Assembly (NCBI RefSeq): GCF_018919145.1
Contig: NZ_JAHLQJ010000007.1
Span: 124,001 to 188,000, forward strand
DNA: 64,000 bases
Origin: Paenibacillus brevis
GTDB taxonomy: Bacteria > Bacillota > Bacilli > Paenibacillales > Paenibacillaceae
Direction of reading: 5' to 3'
Both the position numbers and the translations under genes were made by a program. The notes below the pieces were generated by a model. It made no database searches and was not told where the DNA came from. It was given only the letters and a program-made list of their open reading frames with translations. This document shows, one piece after another, positions 24,733 through 33,830 of the stretch (positions within the stretch are counted from its first letter, which is position 1; every line of letters begins with the position of its first letter).

Positions 24733-25755
24733 TCAATCCAATAATTTTTCCTTATATAATCGCCTCATAGGCGACGATTTCGTATGCTTGGATCGCATCT
24801 CCGGCCGCCATAAATTCACGTATTTCTTGACCATGTCCTGTGAGGAATGGCCCAAAATATCCTGCAAGCTGTATGGATCGCCATCATTCATAATATACAG
24901 CTTGGCAAAGGTATGCCGTAGGGTATGTGGACTGGAGCGCACGTCCTTGATTCCAGCCGCTTCCCCATACTTGCGAATAGCGGCTTGTACAGATCGTACC
25001 CCGAGCGAACGACCATCCAAGGTGATGAAAAAGTGCGATGACGGAACTTCTCCCCTTGCTTTGATATAACGAATTAGCAGCTTACGGACATCGTCACAAA
25101 ATGGAATATCCCGCAGCTTCCTACTCTTCCCGATGACTCCAAGCAATTGACTCTCCTTCACATCGACCTGGTTCATTTTAAGCTTGGTCAGTTCTCCCAC
25201 CCGCAGTCCACAATCTAAAATCAGGGACAGCATGACAAAATCACGGAAACCGGTGAAGGTCTGCTGGTCAGGTTGTTGCAGTAGTCCAATAACCTGCTCC
25301 TCTGAAAATGAAGCGATCGTTGGCCGATGTCCTTTGCGCAACTTCAAATGCTCAGCGGGATTATGCGCAATCCAACCTTCATCTGATAAGAACTGAAAAA
25401 ATCGTTTTATGGCTTTGATTCGGTTATTGATCGTATTGAGTTTGTATCCCTTTTTTTCGACCATCACCATAATAAATTGATTTCGCAAGAAATCCGTTGA
25501 AACCTCATATACCTCGGCTTCTATCTCCTGCTCTTGCAAAATGCGCCGGTAGCAGGTCAAGCTGCTCCGTTCAAATTTCACCGTGTGCTCGCTTGAAGTT
25601 TCCGCGCGACGGGCTTGCAGGAACAGATTTATCGCCTCTTCCCAAGTTAAACGATATCCTGAATGCGAAAAGGATGCTGTATCGTAGAGTTCATTACTTC
25701 TCCGTTTAAACGTACTATCTGTTTTCTCGAACAAATTAACCACATTGCCTTTCAT
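24733..25755 (-). CDS. Tyrosine recombinase beside the conjugative element
   Basis: 340 residues from ATG 25755 (GGAGGCATAAAGAC upstream). Core-binding domain at about 35-135; catalytic residues R in DCGLRVGEL, K in GKSRKLRDIPF, H-x-x-R in PHTLRHTF, H in GHSSQD and Y in KKYVNLW. The QQTFTGFRD segment and the final KSSPMRRL relate it to the recombinases at 6191 and 7150. As the only recombinase at this edge of the conjugation gene block it is the best candidate integrase, but it might instead belong to the same separate family of elements as the tandem pair. Confidence 0.9.
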   Translation of the reverse strand: MKGNVVNLFEKTDSTFKRRSNELYDTASFSHSGYRLTWEEAINLFLQARRAETSSEHTVKFERSSLTCYRRILQEQEIEAEVYEVSTDFLRNQFIMVMVEKKGYKLNTINNRIKAIKRFFQFLSDEGWIAHNPAEHLKLRKGHRPTIASFSEEQVIGLLQQPDQQTFTGFRDFVMLSLILDCGLRVGELTKLKMNQVDVKESQLLGVIGKSRKLRDIPFCDDVRKLLIRYIKARGEVPSSHFFITLDGRSLGVRSVQAAIRKYGEAAGIKDVRSSPHTLRHTFAKLYIMNDGDPYSLQDILGHSSQDMVKKYVNLWRPEMRSKHTKSSPMRRLYKEKLLD

Positions 25756-25787
25756 GTCTTTATGCCTCCGATCCAGTTAAAATAATT

Positions 25788-25833
25788 AGTCCGTAATCCC
25801 ATTGCAACAATGCGTCTTTTACTCACACGGACT
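25788..25833. repeat. Inverted repeat upstream of the third recombinase
   Basis: AGTCCGT (25788-25794) mirrors ACGGACT (25827-25833), enclosing CATTG-CAA-CAATG (25800-25812), itself palindromic. It lies about 35 bases before the recombinase start and could be its binding or recombination site. The remainder of 25756-26016 shows no gene. Confidence 0.35.
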
Positions 25834-26016
25834 TGTCTCACCAAACAGAAAGCTTGGGTATAATCTGTATATAGCTTCCTCTGCCCCAAAATGTCCTCCT
25901 ATTAATCCTTTCATTTCGAGACTCAAATCGGGTACCAGATTTGTTAAACGAAAACTCCACAGTACTTCGCTGTAAATCTCCCTTCACAATAATCTTGCAT
26001 AATAAAGCCAGGTTCT

Positions 26017-27888
26017 TCACCCCTGAAAATATGGCCTGCCATACATCACTTGAAGCTCAACGTCAAATAAATTCCGGTAAACAACCTGCAAGCGACTGGA
26101 GGAAGCGTCAACGACCTTGCCGTTACCGGCATAAATGCCGACATGTGTAATATCCATAAAGCGTCCGTTTTGCTCGTAGCTCCAGAAGATCAAGTCGCCG
26201 GCCCTTAATTCATCAGCAGTTAGTGTCAATCCGTTGTCTACGATAAAGCGCGCCTGCTCTGCCGCCGTTCTTGGCAAGCCGACCTCTAACTGCTTATACA
26301 CCCACTGAATGAGATAGCTGCAATCTGTGTAGTTGCCCTGTCCCGCCTTTAGTTGGCTATAGGGATCGCCCAGCCGGGTCAACGCCAGTTCAACGGCCTG
26401 GCTTCCAATCACCCCGGCTGGTAAGTCTGTTCGGATCGCTTCAAGTTCCCCCGATGACACACCTGTATGCTTGTCTATGCCGAGTAGCGCAAGCATCATG
26501 GGGCGAAATGCGGCTGACAACAATTCGTTCATGATATCGGTCTGTTCAGTATTGAAATCATAGAGAGCCGCTTGCTGCTCTGCCGTTCGGGCTGTAATAG
26601 ACAGATATAAGACGCGTTCAAATTCGGTTACCTGTTGTTCATCTATACTTCCATCCTCCTGCTCAATGCCGACCATTTCCGTATGCTCCAGCGTCTCCAC
26701 ATACGAATCGAGCTGATTCATATCCCAATAGACCGTTTGCAGCATTTCGACCCGCCTGCTATCCATCGTTGCCACATCAAAGCCCGCCGTGGACATGGAC
26801 GTTTTGACCGCAAAAACGGCCAATACCTCCGGCCAGTTGTCGATGCGACTGTTGTCCGCGCTGCCCGCGTAATGTATTTCTACGCGATCTACATCTCCAG
26901 CCGCCTGACGTTCCTGTAACAATCGAGCCTTAAAATGTTCATCCAGCTCCTCCACGATTAACGTTAGCTTCTGTGTACCGGGCTCTGTATTTTCATCTGC
27001 CACGAAGATGGCAAACGGTGAGGAGAGAAGCGCTGCGATGATCATGATGATGCACAGCAGAATAATAACGCTGCTACTGACACCAAGTAATGCAGCCACC
27101 CCCTTCACCAGCAGCACAGTGGCTCGGACGAGTATTTTCATCATTCGAATATTCATTTGGGTGACCGCTCGTGCCGCTTTTATGGAATACCGTGCCTGGA
27201 TTGCGGTCTGGAGCATTCGCTTCTGCTGAGCTACTTGCTTATCTTCTTTACGAGCATGACCTGCCTCTACTGCGGTGTGATGAGCGGACTTGATCGTGCG
27301 AGCCACCATGTTCAGTGCTTTCCTTTGGCGAATCGTACCTTTCTGCTTCATCTTCCCCGCAAACGGAGAAGCCGCTGCCGCGGCCATCTTCCGCCGCGGA
27401 GCACATCCTCTCCCTTTTATGTTGTGGTCAGCTTTGATACTAGCTGGTGTATATCCAACCTTCTTTTTTTCGGCTGGTTGCCTTTCGGGCAGGTGTTGAA
27501 CCACCGCTATTCCCGAAAAGAACGGCGATTTACGTCTGGCGATTCTTGGTTGCTCCCCGTTAACTGGCCCCCGCATCAATCTGATAGGCATGCTCGCCCG
27601 CGAATCTCGGTCGGCTTCTCGATAAGAATGATATACCTGATCGGAATGGAGCCATCGCTTTCGGACGGTGGTTGCAGCTACCATCGTTACGCGCATGCTG
27701 CTTCCTATTGCTCGCTGCAAATTCGCTTCATTGCGCTCCTGTATCTGCTCTGAGGAAGAAGGCGGGCGCTCCTGCTCCTTGTAACGGGCAGTATTATCTC
27801 TTCGTAGTACTCCTCTCTGGAGTACGCGAGCCTGCTTGTTGAACTGCTTGATCGACTTGACGATACGTTTGGTTTTTAGCCTATTCAC
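26017..27888 (-). CDS. Conjugation-type NlpC/P60 peptidoglycan hydrolase
   Basis: 623 residues from GTG 27888 (GGGAGGG upstream). Residues 1-250 are very basic and probably cytoplasmic. A hydrophobic anchor (VSSSVIILLCIIMIIAALL) follows at about 265-290, then a middle domain of about 170 residues in the place of the lysozyme-like domain of CwlT/Orf14. The C-terminal NlpC/P60 domain (about 490-623) has the nucleophile in YTDCSYLIQWVY and histidine in DITHVGIYAGNGKVVDAS. It would cut peptide crosslinks so that the transfer channel can cross the wall. It is the last gene of the conjugation block at this side. Confidence 0.88.
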   Translation of the reverse strand: MNRLKTKRIVKSIKQFNKQARVLQRGVLRRDNTARYKEQERPPSSSEQIQERNEANLQRAIGSSMRVTMVAATTVRKRWLHSDQVYHSYREADRDSRASMPIRLMRGPVNGEQPRIARRKSPFFSGIAVVQHLPERQPAEKKKVGYTPASIKADHNIKGRGCAPRRKMAAAAASPFAGKMKQKGTIRQRKALNMVARTIKSAHHTAVEAGHARKEDKQVAQQKRMLQTAIQARYSIKAARAVTQMNIRMMKILVRATVLLVKGVAALLGVSSSVIILLCIIMIIAALLSSPFAIFVADENTEPGTQKLTLIVEELDEHFKARLLQERQAAGDVDRVEIHYAGSADNSRIDNWPEVLAVFAVKTSMSTAGFDVATMDSRRVEMLQTVYWDMNQLDSYVETLEHTEMVGIEQEDGSIDEQQVTEFERVLYLSITARTAEQQAALYDFNTEQTDIMNELLSAAFRPMMLALLGIDKHTGVSSGELEAIRTDLPAGVIGSQAVELALTRLGDPYSQLKAGQGNYTDCSYLIQWVYKQLEVGLPRTAAEQARFIVDNGLTLTADELRAGDLIFWSYEQNGRFMDITHVGIYAGNGKVVDASSSRLQVVYRNLFDVELQVMYGRPYFQG

Positions 27889-27907
27889 TACTGATGCCCT
27901 CCCCTAC

Positions 27908-28315
27908 CTACCGGCTACGTTCTGCTTTGAACTTAACGGGAGGGAGTTGAACCTTGCAGTATTCGGGATACCGAAGACGGATTGCTTCTACAAAGTATGG
28001 AGCAAAACCACAATCGAAAAGCTCGTGTGGAGTGGAATAACGTTCCGCTCCAGCCTGGCTCCAGCCATTCCAGAGATTAAATGCCAAACGGCAAGTACGG
28101 ACAGAACTACCCGTTTGCCACGGGGCGGACAAGCCCTCCGGCTTAATCCCCCCGTTAGAAAAGTCGAATATGTCGTGAATGTGCCCGCGGGTATCCTTGG
28201 ATATACCCAAAGTGTAAAACAATGCGCGATGGTAGCCGTCAGCGTTCCGACATTCATCCAGCATCCGATAGTAGAAAGCTTCGTGTTCGGAGTCTCGGAA
28301 TAGAATGGGCTTCAT
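27908..28315 (-). CDS. DUF6075-like protein of Firmicute mobile elements
   Basis: 135 residues from ATG 28315, with GGAGA six bases before it. KPILFRDSEHEAFYYRMLDECRNADGYHRALFYTLGI, HIHDIFDF, GIKPEGL, WQTGSSVR, RLAFNLWNGW and ELFDCGFAPYFVEAIRLRYPEYC are the conserved blocks that I recall from a small unnamed family found in Firmicute conjugative elements. No function is known. Lies 19 bases upstream of the hydrolase gene and is likely in the same transcript. Confidence 0.7.
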   Translation of the reverse strand: MKPILFRDSEHEAFYYRMLDECRNADGYHRALFYTLGISKDTRGHIHDIFDFSNGGIKPEGLSAPWQTGSSVRTCRLAFNLWNGWSQAGAERYSTPHELFDCGFAPYFVEAIRLRYPEYCKVQLPPVKFKAERSR

Positions 28316-28454
28316 GTGCATTCTCCTCTCAACATAATGGATAGAAGCATGAGACCAAAAAGAGCTTCTACTATCCGTTTCATTTTGGAGGCCAAATCGG
28401 GCACGCTACGCTCGTATTTCATGTTTAGATTTTGAATCATTCTATCTATATCAT

Positions 28455-28877
28455 CTACTCCGATTTTAACAACCGTGCTAGCCGATTAAGTCCCCGTTCA
28501 ATCGACTTACGAACGGTACTCTCATCAATTTGTTCCGACCGCGCTATCGCAACCTTGCTCATCCCCAACATATAGTGTGCATAAATGCGTTGCACCCACT
28601 TGTCCGGCAATTGACACAAGGCTTTGTACAATTCGTCACGGGAAGCCTTATGCAGCAGTAGTTCCTCTGGAGAAGCCGCATTGTGCAAAGCTTCTTGCTC
28701 AATGCCGTCCTCCCGATTCAGGGAGAAATAGGCGCGGTTTCGATATCGCTTTAAAATGTATGCGTTTTCATTTAATTCAAACTGTCTTAGCTCACGAGCC
28801 ATCTCTTCTTCTACCTCCACCCAAATATCAGTTTGGTAGTAGGGATAGATTTCGCGCAGATTGATTTTGATCTTCAT
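28455..28877 (-). CDS. Sigma-70 region-4-like regulator of the mobile element
   Basis: 140 residues from ATG 28877 (GGAGGCGAAC upstream); the frame continues to 29153 but that part is low-quality text. The N-terminal half (MKIKINLREIYPYYQTDIWVEVEEEM...NAYILKRYRNRAYFSLNREDGIE) is typical of small sigma-like proteins in Firmicute conjugative elements. The C-terminal half has region 4 helix-turn-helix: ELYKALCQLPDKWVQRIYAHYMLGMSKVAIARSEQIDESTVRKSIERGLNRLARLL. Region 2 is not evident, so it may act as an activator rather than a full sigma factor. Confidence 0.8.
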   Translation of the reverse strand: MKIKINLREIYPYYQTDIWVEVEEEMARELRQFELNENAYILKRYRNRAYFSLNREDGIEQEALHNAASPEELLLHKASRDELYKALCQLPDKWVQRIYAHYMLGMSKVAIARSEQIDESTVRKSIERGLNRLARLLKSE

Positions 28878-29641
28878 TATGTTCGCCTCCAGTTTGGTTT
28901 TTTTGAAAAACCAAACCGGCGGCGGGGAACGGCAGCCCCTGCTGCCTGCCCATCGCTTCCTTCGACATCCAAGCAAACAAAAAGAACCTCCAGCTTGAGA
29001 GGTTCCGGCTACAACATATTTCAGCCAGCGCATGGCCGACTGTCTCAAGAAAGCAGACTGCCCACTACCAGCAGCTAGATATTGACAAGAAATTATAAAA
29101 TCATGCGTTCGAGGACTTCGCATATCTATCAGCTCCTGCCCGCAAGGCAGCACCGCCGTGATTGCTTGTCTCGAGTTGTCATGGCGCTAACCGAGATGCA
29201 AATGATGAATGATCGAAACCTCAAGCCTGTTGCCCCAGGTAAACGTTTTAGTCCTAAAGAACCATTGGGCTAAGCATCAAAATTAGGTTAAAATTCCCTT
29301 ATATACGATATTGCTCTGTAGGCGCAAAATCACATAAAACGCCAAAAAAATGTTGATTCATGACGAAGGAATCAGAAATTCGACACCGTTTTTCCAGAAG
29401 TTTTCACTAGCAGAGGTCTATCTTCTCGGGATGAACAAAGCCTTTGGAACCTGTTCGAAAAACGGAGGGGATTACTAAAAGAACAGCGGCGGGAAGACTT
29501 CATGGGTCTGCTTGCTGTTTGTATAAATAGCTGTTTATAAAAGGGGGGATTTGATAAAAGGAAGAATTCGTTGACGTTGCCAGTCGCTCCGGTCCATTCA
29601 TCGTTGTCTGTGTACCTGAATTTAAAAGGAGGACGCGTTTG
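28878..29641. other. Control region between divergent sigma-like genes
   Basis: 764 bases without a convincing gene. It holds a perfect 11-base hairpin at 28892-28916 (GTTTGGTTTTT / AAAAACCAAAC) directly before the ribosome site of the minus-strand sigma-like gene. A minus-strand terminator lies at 28984-29005. The longer sequence up to the ECF gene at 29642 is AT-richer and must contain at least the plus-strand promoter. Very short reading frames with passable ribosome sites occur near 29430 and 29500; I could not support them. Confidence 0.5.
28984..29005 (-). terminator. Terminator in the leader of the sigma-like gene
   Basis: GAACCTC (28984-28990) and GAGGTTC (28999-29005) form a stem whose minus-strand continuation is TTTTTGTTTG, a good rho-independent tail. 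No minus-strand gene ends here, so it would act on a long leader of the gene at 28455, some 105 bases before its start. Confidence 0.55.
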
Positions 29642-30181
29642 ATGAAACTAAGGAGTAATGAAATGTTTTTCGTGGATGTGTTTCGCAGGTATTTCACCCG
29701 TGTTTTGAACTACTGCAAGAGGCTAATGAGGGGACCGGCTGTCGAGATGGCCGAGGAATGTGCACAGAACACCTTTGTACAGGTGCAAGAGAATATCACG
29801 GCCTTGAAGGCTCACCCCAATCTTGCAGGATGGTTGTTTACGACCGCGCGGAATCAAGTGAACGCCTTTTACCGGAAATTCTATCGACGACGAAAGCACG
29901 AAATTGCGATCTGCGACAGCATAGCCAATCAATTGACGGCTAACAGTTATGAATTGTACGAGGTTTTGATCGCCACATTGGACATGGACAAAATGGTTCG
30001 TCATGTCTTGAATCAACTCAGCCACTCAGAAACGGCATTTTATGTCGATTACTTTAAAAATCGACTTTCCATACAAGTGCTCAGTAAAAAATACAACCTT
30101 TCGAAAACGGCTGTTACGACACGCATCTATCGCTTGCGAAAGAAAATCAAGCAAGCGGCTCGCCAAGCTCTCTTTGGTTAA
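29642..30181 (+). CDS. ECF-type RNA polymerase sigma factor
   Basis: 179 residues from ATG 29642 (AAAGGAGGACGCG upstream). Region 2: FRRYFTRVLNYCKRLMRGPAVEMAEECAQNTFVQVQENI...NLAGWLFTTARNQVNAFYRK, the classic ECF pattern with D/E-A-x-D replaced by EMAEECAQNTF. Region 4: LSHSETAFYVDYFKNRLSIQVLSKKYNLSKTAVTTRIYRLRKKIKQAA. No anti-sigma gene is adjacent. With the XRE repressor downstream it is one of the few plus-strand genes in the element and probably directs its transfer promoters. Confidence 0.88.
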   Translation: MKLRSNEMFFVDVFRRYFTRVLNYCKRLMRGPAVEMAEECAQNTFVQVQENITALKAHPNLAGWLFTTARNQVNAFYRKFYRRRKHEIAICDSIANQLTANSYELYEVLIATLDMDKMVRHVLNQLSHSETAFYVDYFKNRLSIQVLSKKYNLSKTAVTTRIYRLRKKIKQAARQALFG

Positions 30182-30207
30182 GCGCTTGAATACTTGATTC
30201 TAATATA

Positions 30208-30250
30208 AAAGGGGAGGAGCTTGGATCCAGCCCCACCGTTCCTCCCCTTT
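30208..30250 (+). terminator. Terminator after the ECF sigma gene
   Basis: AAAGGGGAGGA (30208-30218) pairs perfectly with TCCTCCCCTTT (30240-30250). Confidence 0.8.
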
Positions 30251-30400
30251 GAGATTTCACCATGCTTCGAACAGACTGTCACCAGCCACTAACCTCTATC
30301 CATTTAAACTATAATTGTTTGTATCATCTATAGTTATAAGACTCTCCCGCCCTCTCGATCTGTAGTCTAAACTCTTAAGTGAGAGAGGTTGTGGTTGAAT

Positions 30401-30739
30401 ATGGCTACATTTACGCAAATCGTAGGAGCCAAAATTCGCCTGCACCGGATGGCTCACCATTTGACACAGGAGCAGCTTGGCGAACGCATTGGCATGGCAG
30501 GCAGCTATCTGGCTCAAGTAGAACGCGGCGAAATTAATGTCAAATTGCTTACGATTGAAAAAATTGCTTCCGGTTTACATATGTCTGTCCATGACCTGTT
30601 TGGTGATCAAGCAGGTAGCCTGCAAGAAAATCCCTTGATATGGGAGAGCGTCCTGCTGCTTTTGCAGCAGGACGAAGCCCGTCAGCGGCAGGCCCACCGT
30701 ATTTTGAAGGCGTTGCTGACAGAGGAGGACAGCCATTAA
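30401..30739 (+). CDS. XRE-family repressor-like regulator
   Basis: 112 residues from ATG 30401; a TTG four codons upstream is possible. The helix-turn-helix at about 8-65 reads VGAKIRLHRMAHHLTQEQLGERIGMAGSYLAQVERGEINVKLLTIEKIASGLHMSVHDLFG, a standard Cro/C1 type. The tail is short and has no peptidase domain. In Firmicute conjugative elements such a repressor beside a sigma gene and facing the transfer operon usually keeps transfer silent. A bidirectional terminator separates it from virB4. Confidence 0.9.
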   Translation: MATFTQIVGAKIRLHRMAHHLTQEQLGERIGMAGSYLAQVERGEINVKLLTIEKIASGLHMSVHDLFGDQAGSLQENPLIWESVLLLLQQDEARQRQAHRILKALLTEEDSH

Positions 30740-30743
30740 GCAC

Positions 30744-30772
30744 AAAGGAGCGGCGGAATCTGCCGCTCCTTT
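30744..30772. terminator. Bidirectional terminator between the XRE gene and virB4
   Basis: AAAGGAGCGGC (30744-30754) and GCCGCTCCTTT (30762-30772) form a perfect stem with A/T ends on both sides, serving the convergent XRE and VirB4 genes. Confidence 0.8.
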
Positions 30773-30779
30773 GGCTTGT

Positions 30780-33104
30780 CTATTCCCCTGGCTTTGTCGT
30801 CATCAGTTTATACAGCATTGTGTCCCGCGGGAACAGATCAGCGAAGGGAACCAGCGAGTTACCGATCTTCATCAGCCCGTTTCCAGCTTCCACATTGGTG
30901 ATGTAGGAAAGTTGCAAGTCCGAAATGTTCAGCAGTTCTGCGAGCTCCTTCCGATCTGTGCTGGACTGGTTAAGCATCACGATAAATTCACTATTAGCCA
31001 ACATCGTTCGGGCGGTATGGCTTTGCAGCAAATCGTCCACGTTTTGCGTAATACCCGTACAAAAAGCGCCATACTTTCGGACGCGCTTCCACAAGGCGTA
31101 CAGAAAGTTGGCGCTGTATTCGTGCTGAAAAAGCAAATAGATTTCATCAATGAAGATATACGTATTTTTGCCCTTTACCCGATTTTGTGTAATGCGGTTG
31201 AGAATGCTATCCAGTACGACTAGCATCCCTATTGGCAACAATTGCTTGCCCAAATCCAAAATGTCGTAGCTGATCAGCCGATTATGAACATTCACGTTGG
31301 TCGGTTGGGCGAAGGTGTTCAGGCTGCCTGACGTGAACAATTCAATCGCCAGCGCGATGTCCTGTGCCTCCGGCTCTACTTGCCTGAGCAGCTCCGCGTG
31401 GAAGTCTCGCAGTGTCGGCGGCTCCCCCTTATACTGGTTCTGCAAGAAGTTTCGATAGACGCTGGCGGTGCAACGGTCGATCAGCGATTTTTCCTTCGCC
31501 CCCAACGGATACCCGCCCATTAATTGCTCGCACAGCGACAACACAAACTCGGACTTCAGAATGATTGGATTGGCTCCGTCGCCATACTGCCGGTTCAAAT
31601 CCATGGCATTAATGTGGTTCGGCGATGTGGCCGATATATGAATCGTCTCCCCACCTAGCGCCTTCACCAAGGCGGAATATTCCCTTTCCGGGTCAATCAG
31701 GATCACATCATCGTCGCTTGCCAGCACCTGATTCACGATTTCCCGCTTCGCTGTGAAGCTTTTGCCTGAGCCGGGTACGCCCAAAATAAAGCTGTTTCCG
31801 TTCAATAGTTGCTTGCGGCTGGCAAAGATCATGTTTTTGCTGATGACGTTCTGCCCTTGGTAAATGCCGCCAGGATGCATGACCTCTTGGGCCCGAAACG
31901 GAATGAAGACTGCCGTGCTTTCGGTCGTGAGCGTCCGCAACGCCTGAACCTTGCGCAGCCCATACGGCAACACCGTATTCAGGCCATCCATCTGCTGAAA
32001 GGTCAGCGGGGATAACTGGCACAGATGCTTGCGGGCTGTCGTTAGCAAGGCTTCGGTATCCTGGTCAAGCTGTTCCTTGCTCTCCGCGATATGCACCATT
32101 GTGAGCAATCCGAACATCATTCGCTGATCCCGAGTTGTCAGGTCGTCCAAAAATTCTTTGCTCTCCTTGCGTTGCTGCTCCATGTTATAAGGGATGACTG
32201 CCGAAAAATTGTTGTTCTTATTTTGCCGCCGCTGCCAGTTTGTAATGTTGGTTTCCACGCCAAGCAGCCGGTTTTCCACCTCTCGCACAGCCTCATCGGT
32301 CGGGATCGGGATAACATCGAGCGACAGTAGCAAGTTTCGATTCAGGTCGCACAACTCGGCAACCATGCTGTCCTTGATATAGCTGGCATATTCCCGCAGG
32401 AAGATCACGCGGCCGTAGAAGCGTCCCATCCGAAAATGATCCCGCTCAAACTCCAACGTATCCGGACAGATGTAATCCTTGAAATCATGCCCCTTGCGCA
32501 TCGTTTCCGATAAATCGAACCGAAAGCCGGCCTCTTCGCCTATTCGGTAAAAATCATGTAACCTGCGCAAGCGATCCGTCGCTTGCAGCTCCGTGCATTT
32601 GGAGCCGAGCCGTGTAAAATGCCCGGACAACTCGGCGCCGATTCGCGCAAAATATTGCCTTGCTTCCTCTATATTCTTTTTTACAACGGAGACGGTGATA
32701 TACTTCTCCTGATACGTTTCATTGGCACCGGTCGCTTTGTCAAGCAGCATGCGGTTATATTCCTCCCGATACGTGTCTAAACCATCATCCCGCAACGGAA
32801 TCAAAATTGAATCGGCCAAGTCCGTCCGGTTCAGTCGCCGATTGTTGATCGTAATTTTCGTCGTTGCTCCGCTATCCAACGAATTAAGTAGTTCTCCATA
32901 AGCGAGGAACATGGCTTCCTTGTCCTCTCGTGAGGCCACGGCATAATTAATATCCTCAAAGCGAAACGACTTGGAAAACTTATTGCCAACCAAAAAAATC
33001 CCGTCCGGCCATATGGCTCGAATCGGGATCGCTTGCTGAACACCCCTGGGAACGACAAACCGCTCCTTGTCTTGGCTTAGGATTCGCTTGAGCGTTTTAA
33101 TCAT
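30780..33104 (-). CDS. VirB4/TraE-type conjugation ATPase
   Basis: 774 residues, overlapping the upstream gene by four bases. C-terminal AAA domain: Walker A GVPGSGKSFTAKRE (about 440), DPEREYSALVKALGG, Walker B TYIFIDEIYLLF (about 653) and the ITQNVDDLLQS sensor region. The N-terminal half (about 1-400) is the CagE/TrbE/VirB family domain that contacts the inner-membrane complex. It powers pilus assembly and substrate transfer through the type IV channel at the cytoplasmic membrane. The start has GGAGGAGACGCG within the overlap. Confidence 0.95.
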   Translation of the reverse strand: MIKTLKRILSQDKERFVVPRGVQQAIPIRAIWPDGIFLVGNKFSKSFRFEDINYAVASREDKEAMFLAYGELLNSLDSGATTKITINNRRLNRTDLADSILIPLRDDGLDTYREEYNRMLLDKATGANETYQEKYITVSVVKKNIEEARQYFARIGAELSGHFTRLGSKCTELQATDRLRRLHDFYRIGEEAGFRFDLSETMRKGHDFKDYICPDTLEFERDHFRMGRFYGRVIFLREYASYIKDSMVAELCDLNRNLLLSLDVIPIPTDEAVREVENRLLGVETNITNWQRRQNKNNNFSAVIPYNMEQQRKESKEFLDDLTTRDQRMMFGLLTMVHIAESKEQLDQDTEALLTTARKHLCQLSPLTFQQMDGLNTVLPYGLRKVQALRTLTTESTAVFIPFRAQEVMHPGGIYQGQNVISKNMIFASRKQLLNGNSFILGVPGSGKSFTAKREIVNQVLASDDDVILIDPEREYSALVKALGGETIHISATSPNHINAMDLNRQYGDGANPIILKSEFVLSLCEQLMGGYPLGAKEKSLIDRCTASVYRNFLQNQYKGEPPTLRDFHAELLRQVEPEAQDIALAIELFTSGSLNTFAQPTNVNVHNRLISYDILDLGKQLLPIGMLVVLDSILNRITQNRVKGKNTYIFIDEIYLLFQHEYSANFLYALWKRVRKYGAFCTGITQNVDDLLQSHTARTMLANSEFIVMLNQSSTDRKELAELLNISDLQLSYITNVEAGNGLMKIGNSLVPFADLFPRDTMLYKLMTTKPGE

Positions 33105-33457
33105 CGCGTCTCCTCCAGACCACGCTGTCGCAGCTTCACCCGCAACGCTTCAACATAATGGTTGGTTGAATGGAAGACGAGCCGCTTCGGCATCAGAAAC
33201 TCCGATTTGATAAACGCCCATAACAACTGCTCTGCGGTCATGCCGTGATACTGAATGAAGCCCAGCGCAGCGCAGGGAGCAGCCCCCAGGATGCACATCC
33301 AACTCACCGTTTCGATGCCCACGTGACTGCGCAAGCCAAAGTATAGGCCAATCGCCACGCCTATTGCAAGAACAGAAAAAAAGAACTGCCGCAAGGACAG
33401 TCCAAAGAACAAGCTTTCCGTATAGGCCCGGATCTCCCGGTTAATTTTAATCTCCAT
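33101..33457 (-). CDS. PrgI/VirB3-like membrane protein of the transfer channel
   Basis: 118 residues from ATG 33457 (GGAGGGTACAA). EIKINREIRAYTESLFFGLSLRQFFFSVLAIGVAIGLYF is the PrgI signature: a short N-terminal strand, then two membrane helices (about 25-42 and 50-68), and a cytoplasmic tail with a MTAEQLLWAFIKSEFLMPKRLVF block. Always found next to virB4, as here with a four-base overlap; it links the ATPase to the membrane channel. Confidence 0.9.
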   Translation of the reverse strand: MEIKINREIRAYTESLFFGLSLRQFFFSVLAIGVAIGLYFGLRSHVGIETVSWMCILGAAPCAALGFIQYHGMTAEQLLWAFIKSEFLMPKRLVFHSTNHYVEALRVKLRQRGLEETR

Positions 33458-33494
33458 TTGTACCCTCCAAATCTTCTGCTACTATAGAACAGAG

Positions 33495-33803
33495 TTACCT
33501 ATCCAAAGGTTCCTCCTCATCCTGCCAGATCGAGGGGGACAGCAGCGCAACAGCGAGTTGAATGCCATCCTGCATGCCTCTCAAATACAGCTTCTCATTC
33601 ATCATGGCAAGCATCAAGTTATGCCGATCCTCCCATTCCGAAAAACCCGGTGATTGCTTCAGATCAACCCCAGCAAACAACGCCTGAAAGGCTTGCTCTT
33701 CCTCCTTCCGTATTTGCTCCAAATCGGGATGATAGGTTACCTTCGATGATACCTTGTCCAATCTCTTTTGAATGATTTGCCTAAACCATGCCGGAAACTC
33801 CAT
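33495..33803 (-). CDS. Small helical hypothetical protein in the transfer operon
   Basis: 102 residues from ATG 33803, preferred because GGGGGAG lies nine bases before it. Mostly helical and charged (MEFPAWFRQIIQKRLDKVSSK...LEQIRKEEEQAFQALF) with LMLAMMNEKLYLRGMQDGIQLAVALL at the end. This is a layout that I associate with small uncharacterised proteins of Tn1549-like elements (DUF6809-type), but the match is loose. No signal or membrane segment. Confidence 0.6.
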   Translation of the reverse strand: MEFPAWFRQIIQKRLDKVSSKVTYHPDLEQIRKEEEQAFQALFAGVDLKQSPGFSEWEDRHNLMLAMMNEKLYLRGMQDGIQLAVALLSPSIWQDEEEPLDR

Positions 33804-33830
33804 ATTTGCGCTCCCCCTCACCTTGCTCCA

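Noticed and set aside
28455-29153. Longer start (29153) for the sigma-like gene
   Set aside because: The extra 92 residues are cysteine- and arginine-rich junk that spans two hairpins and a terminator. ATG 28877 has an excellent ribosome site.
29154-29640. Tiny frames of 12-16 codons with passable ribosome sites upstream of the ECF gene
   Set aside because: Too short, no conserved feature visible; leader peptides are possible but unsupported.
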